Assembly (NCBI RefSeq): GCF_001267885.1 | Contig: NZ_CP012382.1 | Location: 3,893,001-3,957,000, forward strand | DNA: 64,000 nt | Source of the DNA: Streptomyces ambofaciens ATCC 23877 | GTDB taxonomy: Bacteria; Actinomycetota; Actinomycetes; Streptomycetales; Streptomycetaceae | Direction: 5' to 3' | Shown here: positions 8,598 through 17,400 of the stretch, piece by piece | Layout: each line of letters opens with the position of its first letter | Position numbering within the stretch: the first letter of the stretch is position 1 | Translations under genes and position numbers: made by a program | The notes under the pieces: generated by a model | What the model was told of the DNA's origin: nothing | What the model saw: the letters and a program-made list of their open reading frames with translations, nothing else | The model's database searches: none

Positions 8598-8656
8598 CTG
8601 AGAACACCCTTTCCCCGAGCTGTGATTTCCCTGAGAAACCCACAGAGGGCTCTCAG
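8598..8656 (-). promoter_or_regulatory. Promoter region of the two-component/glycosyltransferase operon with TCTCAG repeats
   Basis: On the minus strand TCTCAG occurs at 8603-8598 and 8636-8631, exactly 33 bp apart (about three helical turns), and TCTCAG occurs on the plus strand at 8651-8656. Same-face direct repeats are how OmpR-type regulators bind, so these are candidate sites for the adjacent regulator. No -10/-35 pair was assigned. Confidence 0.4.
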
Positions 8657-9561
8657 GCACCACCGGGCCGTCCAGGGGAGCCCAGCCCGAAGAGCCGTGC
8701 CGCGTTGTCGTGGCACACGCCCCGCAGCCAGTCGTCCCCCAGCTCCAGCCGTTCCAGCGCGTGCAGCTGGTGCAGGTAGGGATAGGGGATGTTGGGGAAG
8801 TCCGACCCGAGCAGGACGCGGTCGCCGAGGTCCGCCAGCCGGGGCAGCGCCCGGCGGGGGAAGGGGGCCAGCCGCTCGCTGAAGTCGGTGAACGCCATGG
8901 TCGTGTCCAGCCGCACCTCGCCGTAGCGCTCGGCGAGGTCCAGGAAGTCCTCGTACTCGGGCATCCCCAGGTGCGCGACGACCAGACGCAGCCGGGGGTG
9001 CCGGGCCAGCACCCGCGCGATCGGCTCGGGCCCGGTGTGCTTGCCGGGGGCGGGTCCGGACCCGCAGTGCACGACGACCGGGACACCCGCCTCGGCGAGC
9101 ACGCCCCACGCGGCGTCGAGCAGCTCGTCGGCCGGGTCGTACGCCCCCACCTGCACGTGGGCCTTGAAGACCCGCGCCCCCGCCTCGACGGCCTCCCGGA
9201 CGTACGTCCCGGCGCCCGGCTCGGGGAACAGCGTGGAGGTGTGCAGGCAGTCGGGCGTCCGGCGGGCGAAGTCCACCGCCCAGCCGTTCAGCCACCGGGC
9301 CATGCCCGCCTTGTGCGGGTAGAGCATGGCCGTGAAGGCCCGCACCCCGAACCGACGGAGCAGCGCCGTGCGTTCGTCCTCCTCCTGCCGGTAGGTGATC
9401 GGCCACTCGACGCCGCCGGTCAGCGGGCCGAGGGCGTCGAAGTAGCCCCAGACCTTGCGCAGCACGCGTTCGGGCATGAAGTGCGTGTGCACGTCGATCA
9501 GTCCGGGCAGCCCGAGCCCCTCCCAGAACCGGCGGACCCGCCCGGCCTCGTGATCACTCAT
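8653..9561 (-). CDS. Amidohydrolase 2 family protein (metal-dependent TIM barrel)
   Basis: A 302-aa hydrolase/decarboxylase-like TIM barrel. The first metal ligands are in LIDVHTHFMPE, a His follows the strand VFKAHVQVG, further ligands lie in VVVHCGSGP and LVVAHLGMPEYEDF, and the final Asp is in VLLGSDFPNIPYPY. This is the ACMSD-like arrangement of the family. The ATG at 9561 is chosen over an upstream frame start because homology begins shortly after it. The substrate is unknown. It ends 78 nt before the response-regulator start and may have its own promoter. Confidence 0.85.
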   Translation of the reverse strand: MSDHEAGRVRRFWEGLGLPGLIDVHTHFMPERVLRKVWGYFDALGPLTGGVEWPITYRQEEDERTALLRRFGVRAFTAMLYPHKAGMARWLNGWAVDFARRTPDCLHTSTLFPEPGAGTYVREAVEAGARVFKAHVQVGAYDPADELLDAAWGVLAEAGVPVVVHCGSGPAPGKHTGPEPIARVLARHPRLRLVVAHLGMPEYEDFLDLAERYGEVRLDTTMAFTDFSERLAPFPRRALPRLADLGDRVLLGSDFPNIPYPYLHQLHALERLELGDDWLRGVCHDNAARLFGLGSPGRPGGA

Positions 9562-9648
9562 GCGGCCACGATCGCGCCCGCCGCCCCCGGGGGGCAAGGG
9601 GCGGGGCGAGGGGCGGGGGGCGAGGGGCAGGGGGCGAGGGGAGTCAGG

Positions 9649-10530
9649 TCAGAACAGCCCGTCCTGGACGCCCGCCGCCCCCTTGAGATCCCGCACCGGC
9701 ACGGCGCACGGCGCGCCGTCGGCCGGCACCAGCTCCCACCCGGTCATCAGCCGCGTGTCCAGCACCACGACCCCGCGCTCCGTCGCCAGATGCAGATCCG
9801 GGCCCGCGGCCGCCACCAGCTCGCCTCCGACCGCCCCGCCCGCCACCAGCTCGGCCACCTCCGCCACCGCGGCCGGCCCGGGACCCGCCCCCGCGATCCC
9901 GAACACGCCCGCGTGGTCCACGCCCCGAAACGGCTCCGGCGTCAGCGACTCCGGCCAGCCACCGAGCCCCACCGCCCGCGCGTGCAGCTCCGCGATCTCG
10001 GCCAGCCGCTCCGCCCCGGTCTCGGGCAACCCCGCCCGCACCGCTCGCTTGCGGGCGTACGGGATCCGGTCGGGCACCCGCAGCGCGGCCCGCAACAGCT
10101 CCTCGGTGCGCCGCGCGGCCATCAGCGGTCCGCGGCCCAGCCAGCTGAAGCACACGGCCCCCTGCTCCAGGAGCCGGGCGTCCCCCCGCGCGTACGCGGT
10201 GATCCCCACCTTGACCAGGCCCGGCCCGAACCACGCCAGGTACACGCGGTACGGCCGCGGATCGTCCGCGATCGTGTCGGCGGCCACGGAGTGCGCCCGG
10301 TCCAGCCGCGCGCACTCCTCGCACCGCGCCCCCGTGCTCCGCCCCGGCACGGCGGCCCCGGCCGGACACGCGTGCCCCCGCGCCCCCACGCAGGTCCGCA
10401 CACCCCCTTCGGCGACCGCGAAGGCCACCCGCTTCCCCCGGGTCAGCGCACTGCCCCGCCCGCCGACCCACCGCAGCACGGGACCGTCCACCGCCCATCG
10501 CAGTCCCGCGCACTTCCACGCCTGTGCCAT
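9649..10530 (-). CDS. DUF2797 domain protein
   Basis: A 293-aa protein with the hallmarks of DUF2797: an N-terminal Cys cluster (CVGARGHACP, then CEEC about 25 residues later) that could hold zinc, and a GIY-YIG-like strand VYLAWFGPGLVKVGIT followed by a helix with conserved Arg and Glu (AARRTEELLRAAL). The C-terminal third is less conserved and Gly/Ala-rich. The function is unknown; the GIY-YIG-like core suggests nucleic-acid action, but this is inference. It is followed by the amidohydrolase in the same direction after 87 nt. Confidence 0.75.
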   Translation of the reverse strand: MAQAWKCAGLRWAVDGPVLRWVGGRGSALTRGKRVAFAVAEGGVRTCVGARGHACPAGAAVPGRSTGARCEECARLDRAHSVAADTIADDPRPYRVYLAWFGPGLVKVGITAYARGDARLLEQGAVCFSWLGRGPLMAARRTEELLRAALRVPDRIPYARKRAVRAGLPETGAERLAEIAELHARAVGLGGWPESLTPEPFRGVDHAGVFGIAGAGPGPAAVAEVAELVAGGAVGGELVAAAGPDLHLATERGVVVLDTRLMTGWELVPADGAPCAVPVRDLKGAAGVQDGLF

Positions 10531-10605
10531 CGCCGTCGAGACTACGGGCCCCCACTGACAACGCCCCCGGCGGACCGGGGGGCGTCGTACGGGACAGCTG
10601 GTGCG

Positions 10606-11022
10606 TCAGAGCCAGGCGGTCCCCAGGGTCAGCTTCTCGACCCCGGTGACGTTCTGCACGTCGCTGTCGTAGGTGAACTCCTTGTAGGCGGCGCCCCCGA
10701 AGTGCGGGCAGGCCATGGTCGAGCCCTCGAGTTCGGTTCCCGTGGTGGTCCGGAAGGTGACCCACCAGATGACGCAGCCGCCGTCCGGGCTTCCCCAGCC
10801 GCCGCCCGGCAGCAGGTCCTCGAGCCAACCGCTCACCCGCGCCTGCCCGTTCTCCACGCAGACCTCGATCTCGCCCCTGCCGTACTTGTGGGTCTGGCTG
10901 TCGGTGACGCACTCGGGCGCCGCCTCCGCCGGCCCCGAGGCGGCCGAGGCCGTCGGCACCGCGAGCAGAGCCGCCGTTCCCAGCACTCCGGCGATGGCTG
11001 TCGCACGCACGAATCCACGCAT
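10606..11022 (-). CDS. Small secreted protein with Sec signal peptide
   Basis: A 138-aa protein. GGGGGAGG lies just upstream of the ATG at 11022. Residues 1-28 form a Sec signal peptide (MRGFVRAT, then a hydrophobic core ending VPTASAA). The mature part has four cysteines (ECVTD, EVCVEN, GGCVIWW, MACPHF), which suggests two disulfides in an extracellular beta-rich domain. I do not recognise the family. It is divergent from the HxlR regulator with 138 nt between the starts, so the HxlR protein may control it. Confidence 0.75.
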   Translation of the reverse strand: MRGFVRATAIAGVLGTAALLAVPTASAASGPAEAAPECVTDSQTHKYGRGEIEVCVENGQARVSGWLEDLLPGGGWGSPDGGCVIWWVTFRTTTGTELEGSTMACPHFGGAAYKEFTYDSDVQNVTGVEKLTLGTAWL

Positions 11023-11133
11023 GTCGTGTCCTCCCCCTGATCGACAGCGATCACCGTACAAGGCGGCCGCATCCGAACAGTAGATCGAAAAGAGTCGTCC
11101 CGGCTGGCCAGGAAACACACTTTCCTGCCGAAA

Positions 11134-11156
11134 GTACCTACCCCTGCGTAGGGTAC
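11134..11156. promoter_or_regulatory. Imperfect inverted repeat before the HxlR gene
   Basis: GTACCTAC ... GTAGGGTAC forms an imperfect palindrome ending 4 nt before the HxlR start. TAGGGT inside it could serve as a -10 for a leaderless transcript or, as GTAGGG, a weak ribosome site. Autoregulation is inferred. Confidence 0.35.
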
Positions 11157-11160
11157 GAAC

Positions 11161-11553
11161 ATGGCCGACAGCAGGACGACCCTCGTGAACCGCGCACGCG
11201 CCGCCGACGGCGCGACGACGTGCCCCGAGCGCCTGGTCATGGAGCACGTCACCAGCCGCTGGGGCACCCTCGTCCTGATCGCGCTGCTGGACCGCTCCTA
11301 CCGCTTCAGCGAACTGCGCCGGGAGATCGGCGGGGTGAGCGAGAAGATGCTGGCGCAGACCCTGCGGACGCTGGAGCGCGACGGCCTGGTCCACCGGGAC
11401 GCCAGGCCCGTCATCCCGCCGCGCGTGGACTACTCCCTCACGGACCTCGGCCGGGAGGCCGCCGAGCAGGTACGCGACCTCGCGCTCTGGACGGAGCGGC
11501 GGATGGCGGCCGTCGAGCGGGCCCGCGCCGCGTACGACGCGGCGAAGGCGTGA
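11161..11553 (+). CDS. HxlR-family winged-helix regulator
   Basis: A 130-aa protein with the full HxlR layout: N-terminal Cys (ATTCPERLVMEHVTSRWGTLV), the winged helix (YRFSELRREIGGVSEKMLAQTL then LERDGLVHRDARPVIPPRVDYSLTDLG, here split for length) and a C-terminal dimerisation helix. The single Cys near residue 21 is the position used for redox or electrophile sensing in some family members. The target is unknown; the divergent secreted-protein gene is the nearest candidate. Confidence 0.88.
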   Translation: MADSRTTLVNRARAADGATTCPERLVMEHVTSRWGTLVLIALLDRSYRFSELRREIGGVSEKMLAQTLRTLERDGLVHRDARPVIPPRVDYSLTDLGREAAEQVRDLALWTERRMAAVERARAAYDAAKA

Positions 11554-11584
11554 CCCACCCGGCGCACCGCCGTCCGCGACCGCG

Positions 11585-13072
11585 TCACTGCTGAAGGACC
11601 GCCTTCATGACGCTCTTGGCGATGGGCGCGCCGAGACCGCCGCCGGAGATGTCCTCACGGGAGATGTCCATGTCGGTGGGGTCGATGAAGACGGCCACGG
11701 CGACGGAGGACCCGTCGTCCTTCTTGCCGTAGGAGACGAACCAGCCGTAGGGCACCTCGTCGTTGACGTCGACACCGCGCTGCGCGGTACCGGTCTTGCC
11801 GCCGACCGTGATGCCGTCGATCTGGGCGCGGCGGGCGCTGCCCTCCTTGGCGGTGAACTCCATCATCTGCTGGACCTTCTGCGCGGTCTCGGCGGAGACC
11901 GCCTCGCTCATCACCGCGGGCTCGGTCTTCTCCAGCGTGCCGAGGTCGGGGCCCTTGACCTCGTCGACGATGTAGGGCTGCATCACCTTTCCGTCGTTGG
12001 CCAGTCCGGCGGTGACCATGGCCATCTGCATCGGTGTGCTGGTGAGGCTGCCCTGGCCCATGCCGGTGAGCGCGGTGCCCGGCGCGTCGAGACCCTCGGG
12101 GTAGAGGCTCTTCGTGGCGAGCAGGTCCCCGAAGTCGTCGGAGTAGACGTTCTCGTTGAAGCCGAACTTCTGGGCCGTCTCCCGCAGCTTGTCCTGCCCC
12201 AGTTCGGCGGCGGCGTCGAGGAAGACGTTGTTGCACGAGTACTGCATGGCGGTCTTCATCGAGGCCTTGTTGCAGACCCCGTCGCCGGCCTCGCTGCCGA
12301 TCTTGTTGCTGGACTGCGGCAGGGGATAGGGCGACACCGCGTCCGTGCGGGCGTCGATGTCGGTGACGACCCCGTGCTCCAGCGCGGCGGCCGCGGTGAG
12401 GATCTTGAAGGTGGAACCCGGCGGGTAGGTCTCGCGCAGCGCGCGGTTGGCCAGCGGCTTGCGCTTGTCCTTGTCGAGCGCCACGAAGCGGTCGGACTCC
12501 TTGAAGGTGCTGCCCGCGAAGACCGACGGGTCGGCGGAGGGGGCGGAGACCAGGGCCAGCACCTTCCCCGTCGCCGGGTCGAGGGCGACCACGGCGCCCC
12601 GCGCGCCCTTCAGATCGGTCAGCCCGTCCCAGGCCGCCTTCTGCGCCTTGGGGTCGATGGTGGTGACCACCGAACCGGCGCGCCGGCCCTCACCGCTGAC
12701 GACGTCGGCGAACCGCTGGAAGGCCAGCCGGTCGTCCTTGCCGGTGAGGATGCCGTCGTAGGTCTTCTCCAGCAGCGTCATGCCCTGGGCCTGCGACGCG
12801 TACCCCGTCACCGGGGCGTACATCGGCCCGTCGGCGTAGGTGCGCTTGAACTTGAGGTCGGTGCCCTTGACCTCGGTGGAGCCGGTGATGGCCCGGCCGC
12901 CGACGACGATGTCCCCGCGCGGGGTGGCGAACTGCTCGATCTGCACCCGCCGGTTCTTGGTGTCGGAGGCGAGCTCCGGTGCCCGGACGTACTGCAGCCA
13001 GTTCGCGCGGATCAGCAGACCGAGCACCAGCAGTCCGCAGAAGATCGCCACAGCCCTCAGCGGCTTGTTCAC
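11585..13072 (-). CDS. Class B penicillin-binding protein (transpeptidase, PbpA/FtsI-like)
   Basis: A 495-aa protein with one N-terminal membrane anchor (about residues 7-25), a short dimerisation-type domain and a transpeptidase domain from about residue 150. The catalytic motifs are all present: SxxK as PGSTFKI, SxN as YSCNN and KTG as GGKTGTAQ. It should cross-link peptidoglycan outside the membrane and be a beta-lactam target. It matches my memory of the short PBP of the SCO4013 type rather than the mre-linked PBP2. It is convergent with the HxlR gene (31 nt apart), and the tRNA-Arg gene lies behind it. Confidence 0.92.
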   Translation of the reverse strand: MNKPLRAVAIFCGLLVLGLLIRANWLQYVRAPELASDTKNRRVQIEQFATPRGDIVVGGRAITGSTEVKGTDLKFKRTYADGPMYAPVTGYASQAQGMTLLEKTYDGILTGKDDRLAFQRFADVVSGEGRRAGSVVTTIDPKAQKAAWDGLTDLKGARGAVVALDPATGKVLALVSAPSADPSVFAGSTFKESDRFVALDKDKRKPLANRALRETYPPGSTFKILTAAAALEHGVVTDIDARTDAVSPYPLPQSSNKIGSEAGDGVCNKASMKTAMQYSCNNVFLDAAAELGQDKLRETAQKFGFNENVYSDDFGDLLATKSLYPEGLDAPGTALTGMGQGSLTSTPMQMAMVTAGLANDGKVMQPYIVDEVKGPDLGTLEKTEPAVMSEAVSAETAQKVQQMMEFTAKEGSARRAQIDGITVGGKTGTAQRGVDVNDEVPYGWFVSYGKKDDGSSVAVAVFIDPTDMDISREDISGGGLGAPIAKSVMKAVLQQ

Positions 13073-13178
13073 CGGTTTCCCCCGTCAAGGATCGGCCGGA
13101 CGGATATGAAGACGCGTCCTCGCAACATGGGCACACCCTAGACACAGTCGCGGAGGCCGTTCATCCGGGTGGCGAAAA

Positions 13179-13216
13179 GCCAGAGGCCCCGTCGACTGCT
13201 CGACGGGGCCTCTGGC
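13179..13216 (-). terminator. Intrinsic terminator of tRNA-Arg
   Basis: A perfect 17-bp stem (13179-13195 with 13200-13216) with loop CTGC; on the minus strand it is followed by TTTT. It lies directly downstream of tRNA-Arg. Confidence 0.9.
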
Positions 13217-13221
13217 ACATG

Positions 13222-13294
13222 TGCACTCGGCAGGATTCGAACCTGCAACCTTCTGATCCGTAGTCAGATGCTCTATCCGTTAAGCTACGAGTGC
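13222..13294 (-). tRNA. tRNA-Arg(ACG)
   Basis: The acceptor stem GCACTCG/CGAGTGC, D arm, anticodon loop CTACGGA (anticodon ACG, wobble A expected to become inosine) and T arm GGTTCGAATCC all fold. The discriminator base is A and CCA is not encoded. It reads CGU/CGC/CGA. Confidence 0.95.
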
Positions 13295-13456
13295 TTGTCT
13301 TGTTCAGTTTTACCGCCGCTCCCGTTCCTTCCGGCCCGTTCGCGGCGACAGGAAGAACATTACATGACTGCCGCCGTCATGTGAAATCCGTTAGCCCCAC
13401 CCCTTGTGACCTGCGGAAACGCCGTTCAGGGCGTCCAGTGGGGACCCCGGACAACA

Positions 13457-13489
13457 CCGAAGCCCCGGCCGTGTGGGCCGGGGCTTCGG
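13457..13489 (-). terminator. Terminator of tRNA-Ser(GCT)
   Basis: A 14-bp perfect stem, 13457-13470 with 13476-13489, loop GTGTG, starting 9 nt after the 3' end of the tRNA on the minus strand. Confidence 0.8.
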
Positions 13490-13497
13490 TGATCGTG

Positions 13498-13588
13498 CGG
13501 AGGCGGAGGGATTTGAACCCTCGATGGGCTTTAAGACCCAAACCGCATTAGCAGTGCGGCGCCATAGACCGGACTAGGCGACGCCTCC
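13498..13588 (-). tRNA. tRNA-Ser(GCT)
   Basis: A class II tRNA of 91 nt with a long variable arm. Acceptor GGAGGCG/CGCCTCC, anticodon loop CTGCTAA (anticodon GCT, reads AGC/AGU), T arm GGGTTCAAATCCC. Discriminator G; CCA not encoded. Confidence 0.95.
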
Positions 13589-13767
13589 AGACAACATCAC
13601 CTCTCGCGTGCGAGCGCGAGTGGCGCGTGCCGATGATGACACAGTTGAGCGCGCTGTCACCAATCGACCCCCACGGTACTAGGCGGGCGGGCCGCAGGGC
13701 AAAGCCGTTGCGGGGCGGTCCGCGTCCGGCCGCGCAACGTCCGGCGGGCCGGCGCGTTAGTCAGGGC

Positions 13768-14229
13768 ATGCTCCAGGTCACCCGCACCCCCGCCGCCCGC
13801 CTCCTCGGCGCCGCCGCGCTGTCCGTCGTCTCCCTCGCCTCCCTGTCGGCCGCACACCCGGCCGCGGCCCACGGCTTCGGCGCACCGGACGGCGATCACC
13901 TGACCGTCACCGTCCGGGACGCCGGGCCGGGCGCGGACGGGACGTACGAGCTGCACTGCGACCCCGCCGGCGGCAGCCATCCCGACCCGGCCGGCGCCTG
14001 CGGCGTCGTCGAGCGGGACACACGGTGGGGGCAGGACGCCTTCGCACCGGTGCCCGCGGGCAGCGTCTGCACCATGCAGTACGGCGGACCGGCCACCGCG
14101 CACGTCACGGGCACGTGGGCGGGCCGCCCCGTCGACGTGACGTACGACCGGCGGGACGGCTGCGAGATCTCCCGCTGGGACCGCATGGTGCCGCTGCTGC
14201 CCGAGGTGGGAGCGCCGGGACGGCCCTAG
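13768..14229 (+). CDS. Streptomyces subtilisin inhibitor (SSI) family protein
   Basis: A 153-aa secreted protease-inhibitor family protein. A Sec signal peptide occupies about residues 1-34 (ALSVVSLASLSAAHPAAAHG). The mature domain has the four SSI cysteines in order (YELHCDP, GACGVV, SVCTMQYGGP, DGCEISRW) forming the two family disulfides, and the typical strand VTGTWAGRPVD. By alignment with SSI (Cys-Pro-Met-Val), the reactive bond would lie in Cys-Thr-Met-Gln, giving P1 = Met, suited to subtilisin/chymotrypsin-like enzymes. The ATG at 13768 gives a normal signal peptide; the ribosome site is weak (CAGGG close to ATG), so the start is less certain than the family. Confidence 0.8.
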   Translation: MLQVTRTPAARLLGAAALSVVSLASLSAAHPAAAHGFGAPDGDHLTVTVRDAGPGADGTYELHCDPAGGSHPDPAGACGVVERDTRWGQDAFAPVPAGSVCTMQYGGPATAHVTGTWAGRPVDVTYDRRDGCEISRWDRMVPLLPEVGAPGRP

Positions 14230-14432
14230 CCGGGCGCCTCTCCGGGGCGCCGAAAGGGCGGCGCCCGGACGCCCGGTCACACGTTCTACGTCACTTCCGC
14301 GTGCGACCTCCGTCCCGTCCCACCCCGCCCGGCGGGCCCCAACCCTTAGACTCCCTCGCGTGACACGCTGCGGGCCCATTGGCAAGATGGCCCAGGCGGT
14401 CGGCAAGTGCGGTAACAGGAGGGAAGCGTCTC

Positions 14433-17400
14433 GTGAGCAGCAGGCCATCCCGAGGCGCTGCTCGCCTCGCAGCCATACTGGACGCGCTGCCGGACGCGTT
14501 GGTCCTGGTCAACGCCAACGGCACCGTGGTCAACGCCAACACCATCGCGCTGGAGGCCTTCGAGACTCCGGGCACCGCGCTGGTGGGGCGCGGGCTGCTG
14601 GATCTGCTGCCGCAGTTCGACTCGCGGCTCATCCCCGGGTCCATGCGGCGGCCGGACCACATCGACCCGCGGGCGCGCACCAAGCCCACGCGGATGGTCG
14701 CCCGGCGCACCGACGGCTCCGAGTTCCCGGTCGAGGTCACCAGCGCCAACCTGGAGACCGGCCAGCAGGCCTACGACACCTACGGCTACACCGGCGACGA
14801 ACTGCTGATGCTGGTCGTCCGCGACCTCTCCGGCACCGTCGACACCGAGGCCGAGCTGGCGCGTTCGCAGCGGCAGACCGAGATGATCCTGCGGGCCGCG
14901 TCCGAGGGCGTCGTCGGCACCGACACCGACGGGCGGATCGTCCTCGTCAACCCGGCCGCCGCCCAGATACTGGGCTACCGGGCCAGCGACCTCGGCGGCC
15001 GTGAACTCCACACCCTCGTCGCGCACTCGCGGGCCGACGGCTCCCCCTTCCCGTACGACGAGTCCCCGCTCGCCGACACCCTGCGCTCCGGGCGCAAGCA
15101 CCGGGTGCGCGGGCAGGTGCTGTTCGCCAAGAGCGGCGACCAGGTGCCGGTCGACCTGACGACCGCGCCCGTGCGCGACGGCGACCAGCTCGTCGGCGCC
15201 GTGATGACCTTCACCGACCGTCGCCCGTACGACGCGGTGATCAAGGAGCACGAGGACGCCGAGCGGCGGCACGCCGAGGAGCTGGAGCGGCTCGCCGAGG
15301 AGCACGCCGCCGAGCTGACCGCCCTGCGCCAGGAGCACGTGAACGAGCTGGCGGAGCTGCGGGAGAAGCACGCGGAGGAGATCGCCGCGGACGCCGACCG
15401 CTACGCCGCGCTCGGCGAGCGGGAGAAGGACCGGTACGAGGCGCTCGCCGCCCGGCACGAACAGCTGCTGACCCTCCTCGGGGGTTCGCTGCGCGGCCCC
15501 CTGGACGAGCTGCGCCAGGAACTGGCCGCGCTGGCCGCGGACGACGCCGGGCAGTTGTGGCCCGAGGCCAACCAGGTGCTGCACCATCTGTCGGCCGGCT
15601 ACTCGCGCATCACCACCCTCATCGACAACGTCCTCGGCTACCAGCGCCTCGACGTCGGCAACGAGAGCGTCGCCCGTACGAAGGTGATGCTGGACGCCGT
15701 CGTCGCCGCCGGTGTCGACGGGGCCGTCGAGCTGATCGGGCCGGGACGCGTGCAGTTCGCCGTGCACGCGCCGCCCATCGAGGCCGAGGTCGATCCGCGG
15801 CTGCTGGCCGTCGCGCTGGCGCATCTCGTCGCGGACGTCGCGGGCGTCGACGCCACCGGCAACTCGCCCGTGTCGGCGACCGGCGGCTACCTGGACAACA
15901 CCGTCGTGGTCGCGGCGGCGCAGCGCGGCGAGGGCGTCCGCATCGAGGTGCGCGGGCCGTACGCCGGCGGGGACCCGGTGCACGAGCCCATCGTGCGCGG
16001 GATCGTGCGGGCGCACGGCGGCGTGCTGCAGACGCACCGGGTGCCGGGCATGAGCGGCAGCGCGTACGTGCTGGAGGTGCCGATCGGTGGTGGGGCGGGG
16101 GCCGTCGCCGCGGCCCCGGCACCGGACGCGGCGGCGCAGGCCCACGCGGAGGCGCCGGCCGACGGTGCCGCGGGGGCGGGCAGCGCCCTGGCCCTCCAGG
16201 AGCCGGCGCCCGGTGCCGGGCGGCGGCGCGCTCGGCGGGCGTCGGTCGACGCGTTCCTGGAGAGCGGAACCGACGGTGCGGCGGGCGAGGGTGCCGAGGC
16301 CGCCTCCGCCGGCCCCGAGGAGGGTGCCGTACCGACCGGGCGGCGCAGGCGGCGTGCCGTGCAGGGCCAGGAGCAGGCCGCCGGGGAGCAGATCCCGCCG
16401 TCGGCCCCGCTGCCGGTCCCCGCGCAGGCGGCGCCGGGCGAGGGGTCCGGCGGGACCGGGCGCCGGCGCGGGCGTCCCGCGGAGAACGCGGACGCCGTCG
16501 GCGAAGGCCCGCACCCCGCGGCGCTCGCCGGGGTGTCCGAGGGCGCCGTGGTCATGGCCGGCGAGCACGGCGGTGGGGCCGCGGCCTCCAACACCGGACT
16601 CGGCGGGACCGTACCGCCGCAGGGCGTTCCCGGGCCCGGTGGCCGACGGGCCCGGCGGGACGGCGGTGAGCAGCACGCGCTGCCGCCGGCCCTGCCCGCG
16701 CAGGCCGGGGCGGCCGACCCCGCCGACGCGGCCCACCCGGCCGACGCGGACCGGCCGACCGGACGCCGGCGCCGGGCCCTGGCATCCGCCAACGAGCGTG
16801 CCGCCGCGCAGGAGGCGGCGCCGCGTCAGGTCTTCGCCCTGCCGCCCGCCGACGCGGACCGGCCCTCCGACGGGACGGTTGCGTCGCACGGGGCCCCCGG
16901 GGCGGCGGCAGTGGCCGAGGCGCACGGGGCGAGGGAGACGGCGGAGCCGCACGGAGCCGCAACTGCGGGGCCGCAGGGGCCGGCCGGGACGGCGGCGCCC
17001 GCGACGGTGCCTCCGGGCCAGGTCCACGTGCCCGGCCCGGCCGTTCCCGCCGACGTCCCGCTCGACGAGGGCCGGCACGACGCCGTACCGCACCACCAGA
17101 CCGACGACCACACCCCGCCGCAGCCGCACCCGACCGAGGCGCCCACGGGACGCCGTCGCCGGGCCGGGGCCACCGCCCAGCAGGAGGCGGAGTCCGTACC
17201 GTCGCCGGCGCGGGGTGGTCCGGCGCAGGGCGCGCCCGTGCACGGGGCGCCGGTGCCGGCGCGGAACACCGCCGCCGGTCAGGGCGTACCGGCGCAGGGC
17301 GTACCCGAGCAGTCCGCACCCGGACCGGTTCCCACGCCCGGACCGGTTCCCACGCCCGGACCCGTTCCCGCACCCGGACCGGTTCCCGCGCCCGGGCCCG

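Noticed and set aside
7838..9406. Upstream extension of the histidine-kinase reading frame to 9406
   Set aside because: The extension overlaps the response regulator and amidohydrolase in another frame and has no homology; the kinase starts at GTG 7837, which overlaps the regulator stop.
13627..13767. N-terminal extension of the SSI-family protein
   Set aside because: It would place 47 polar, basic residues before a typical signal peptide.
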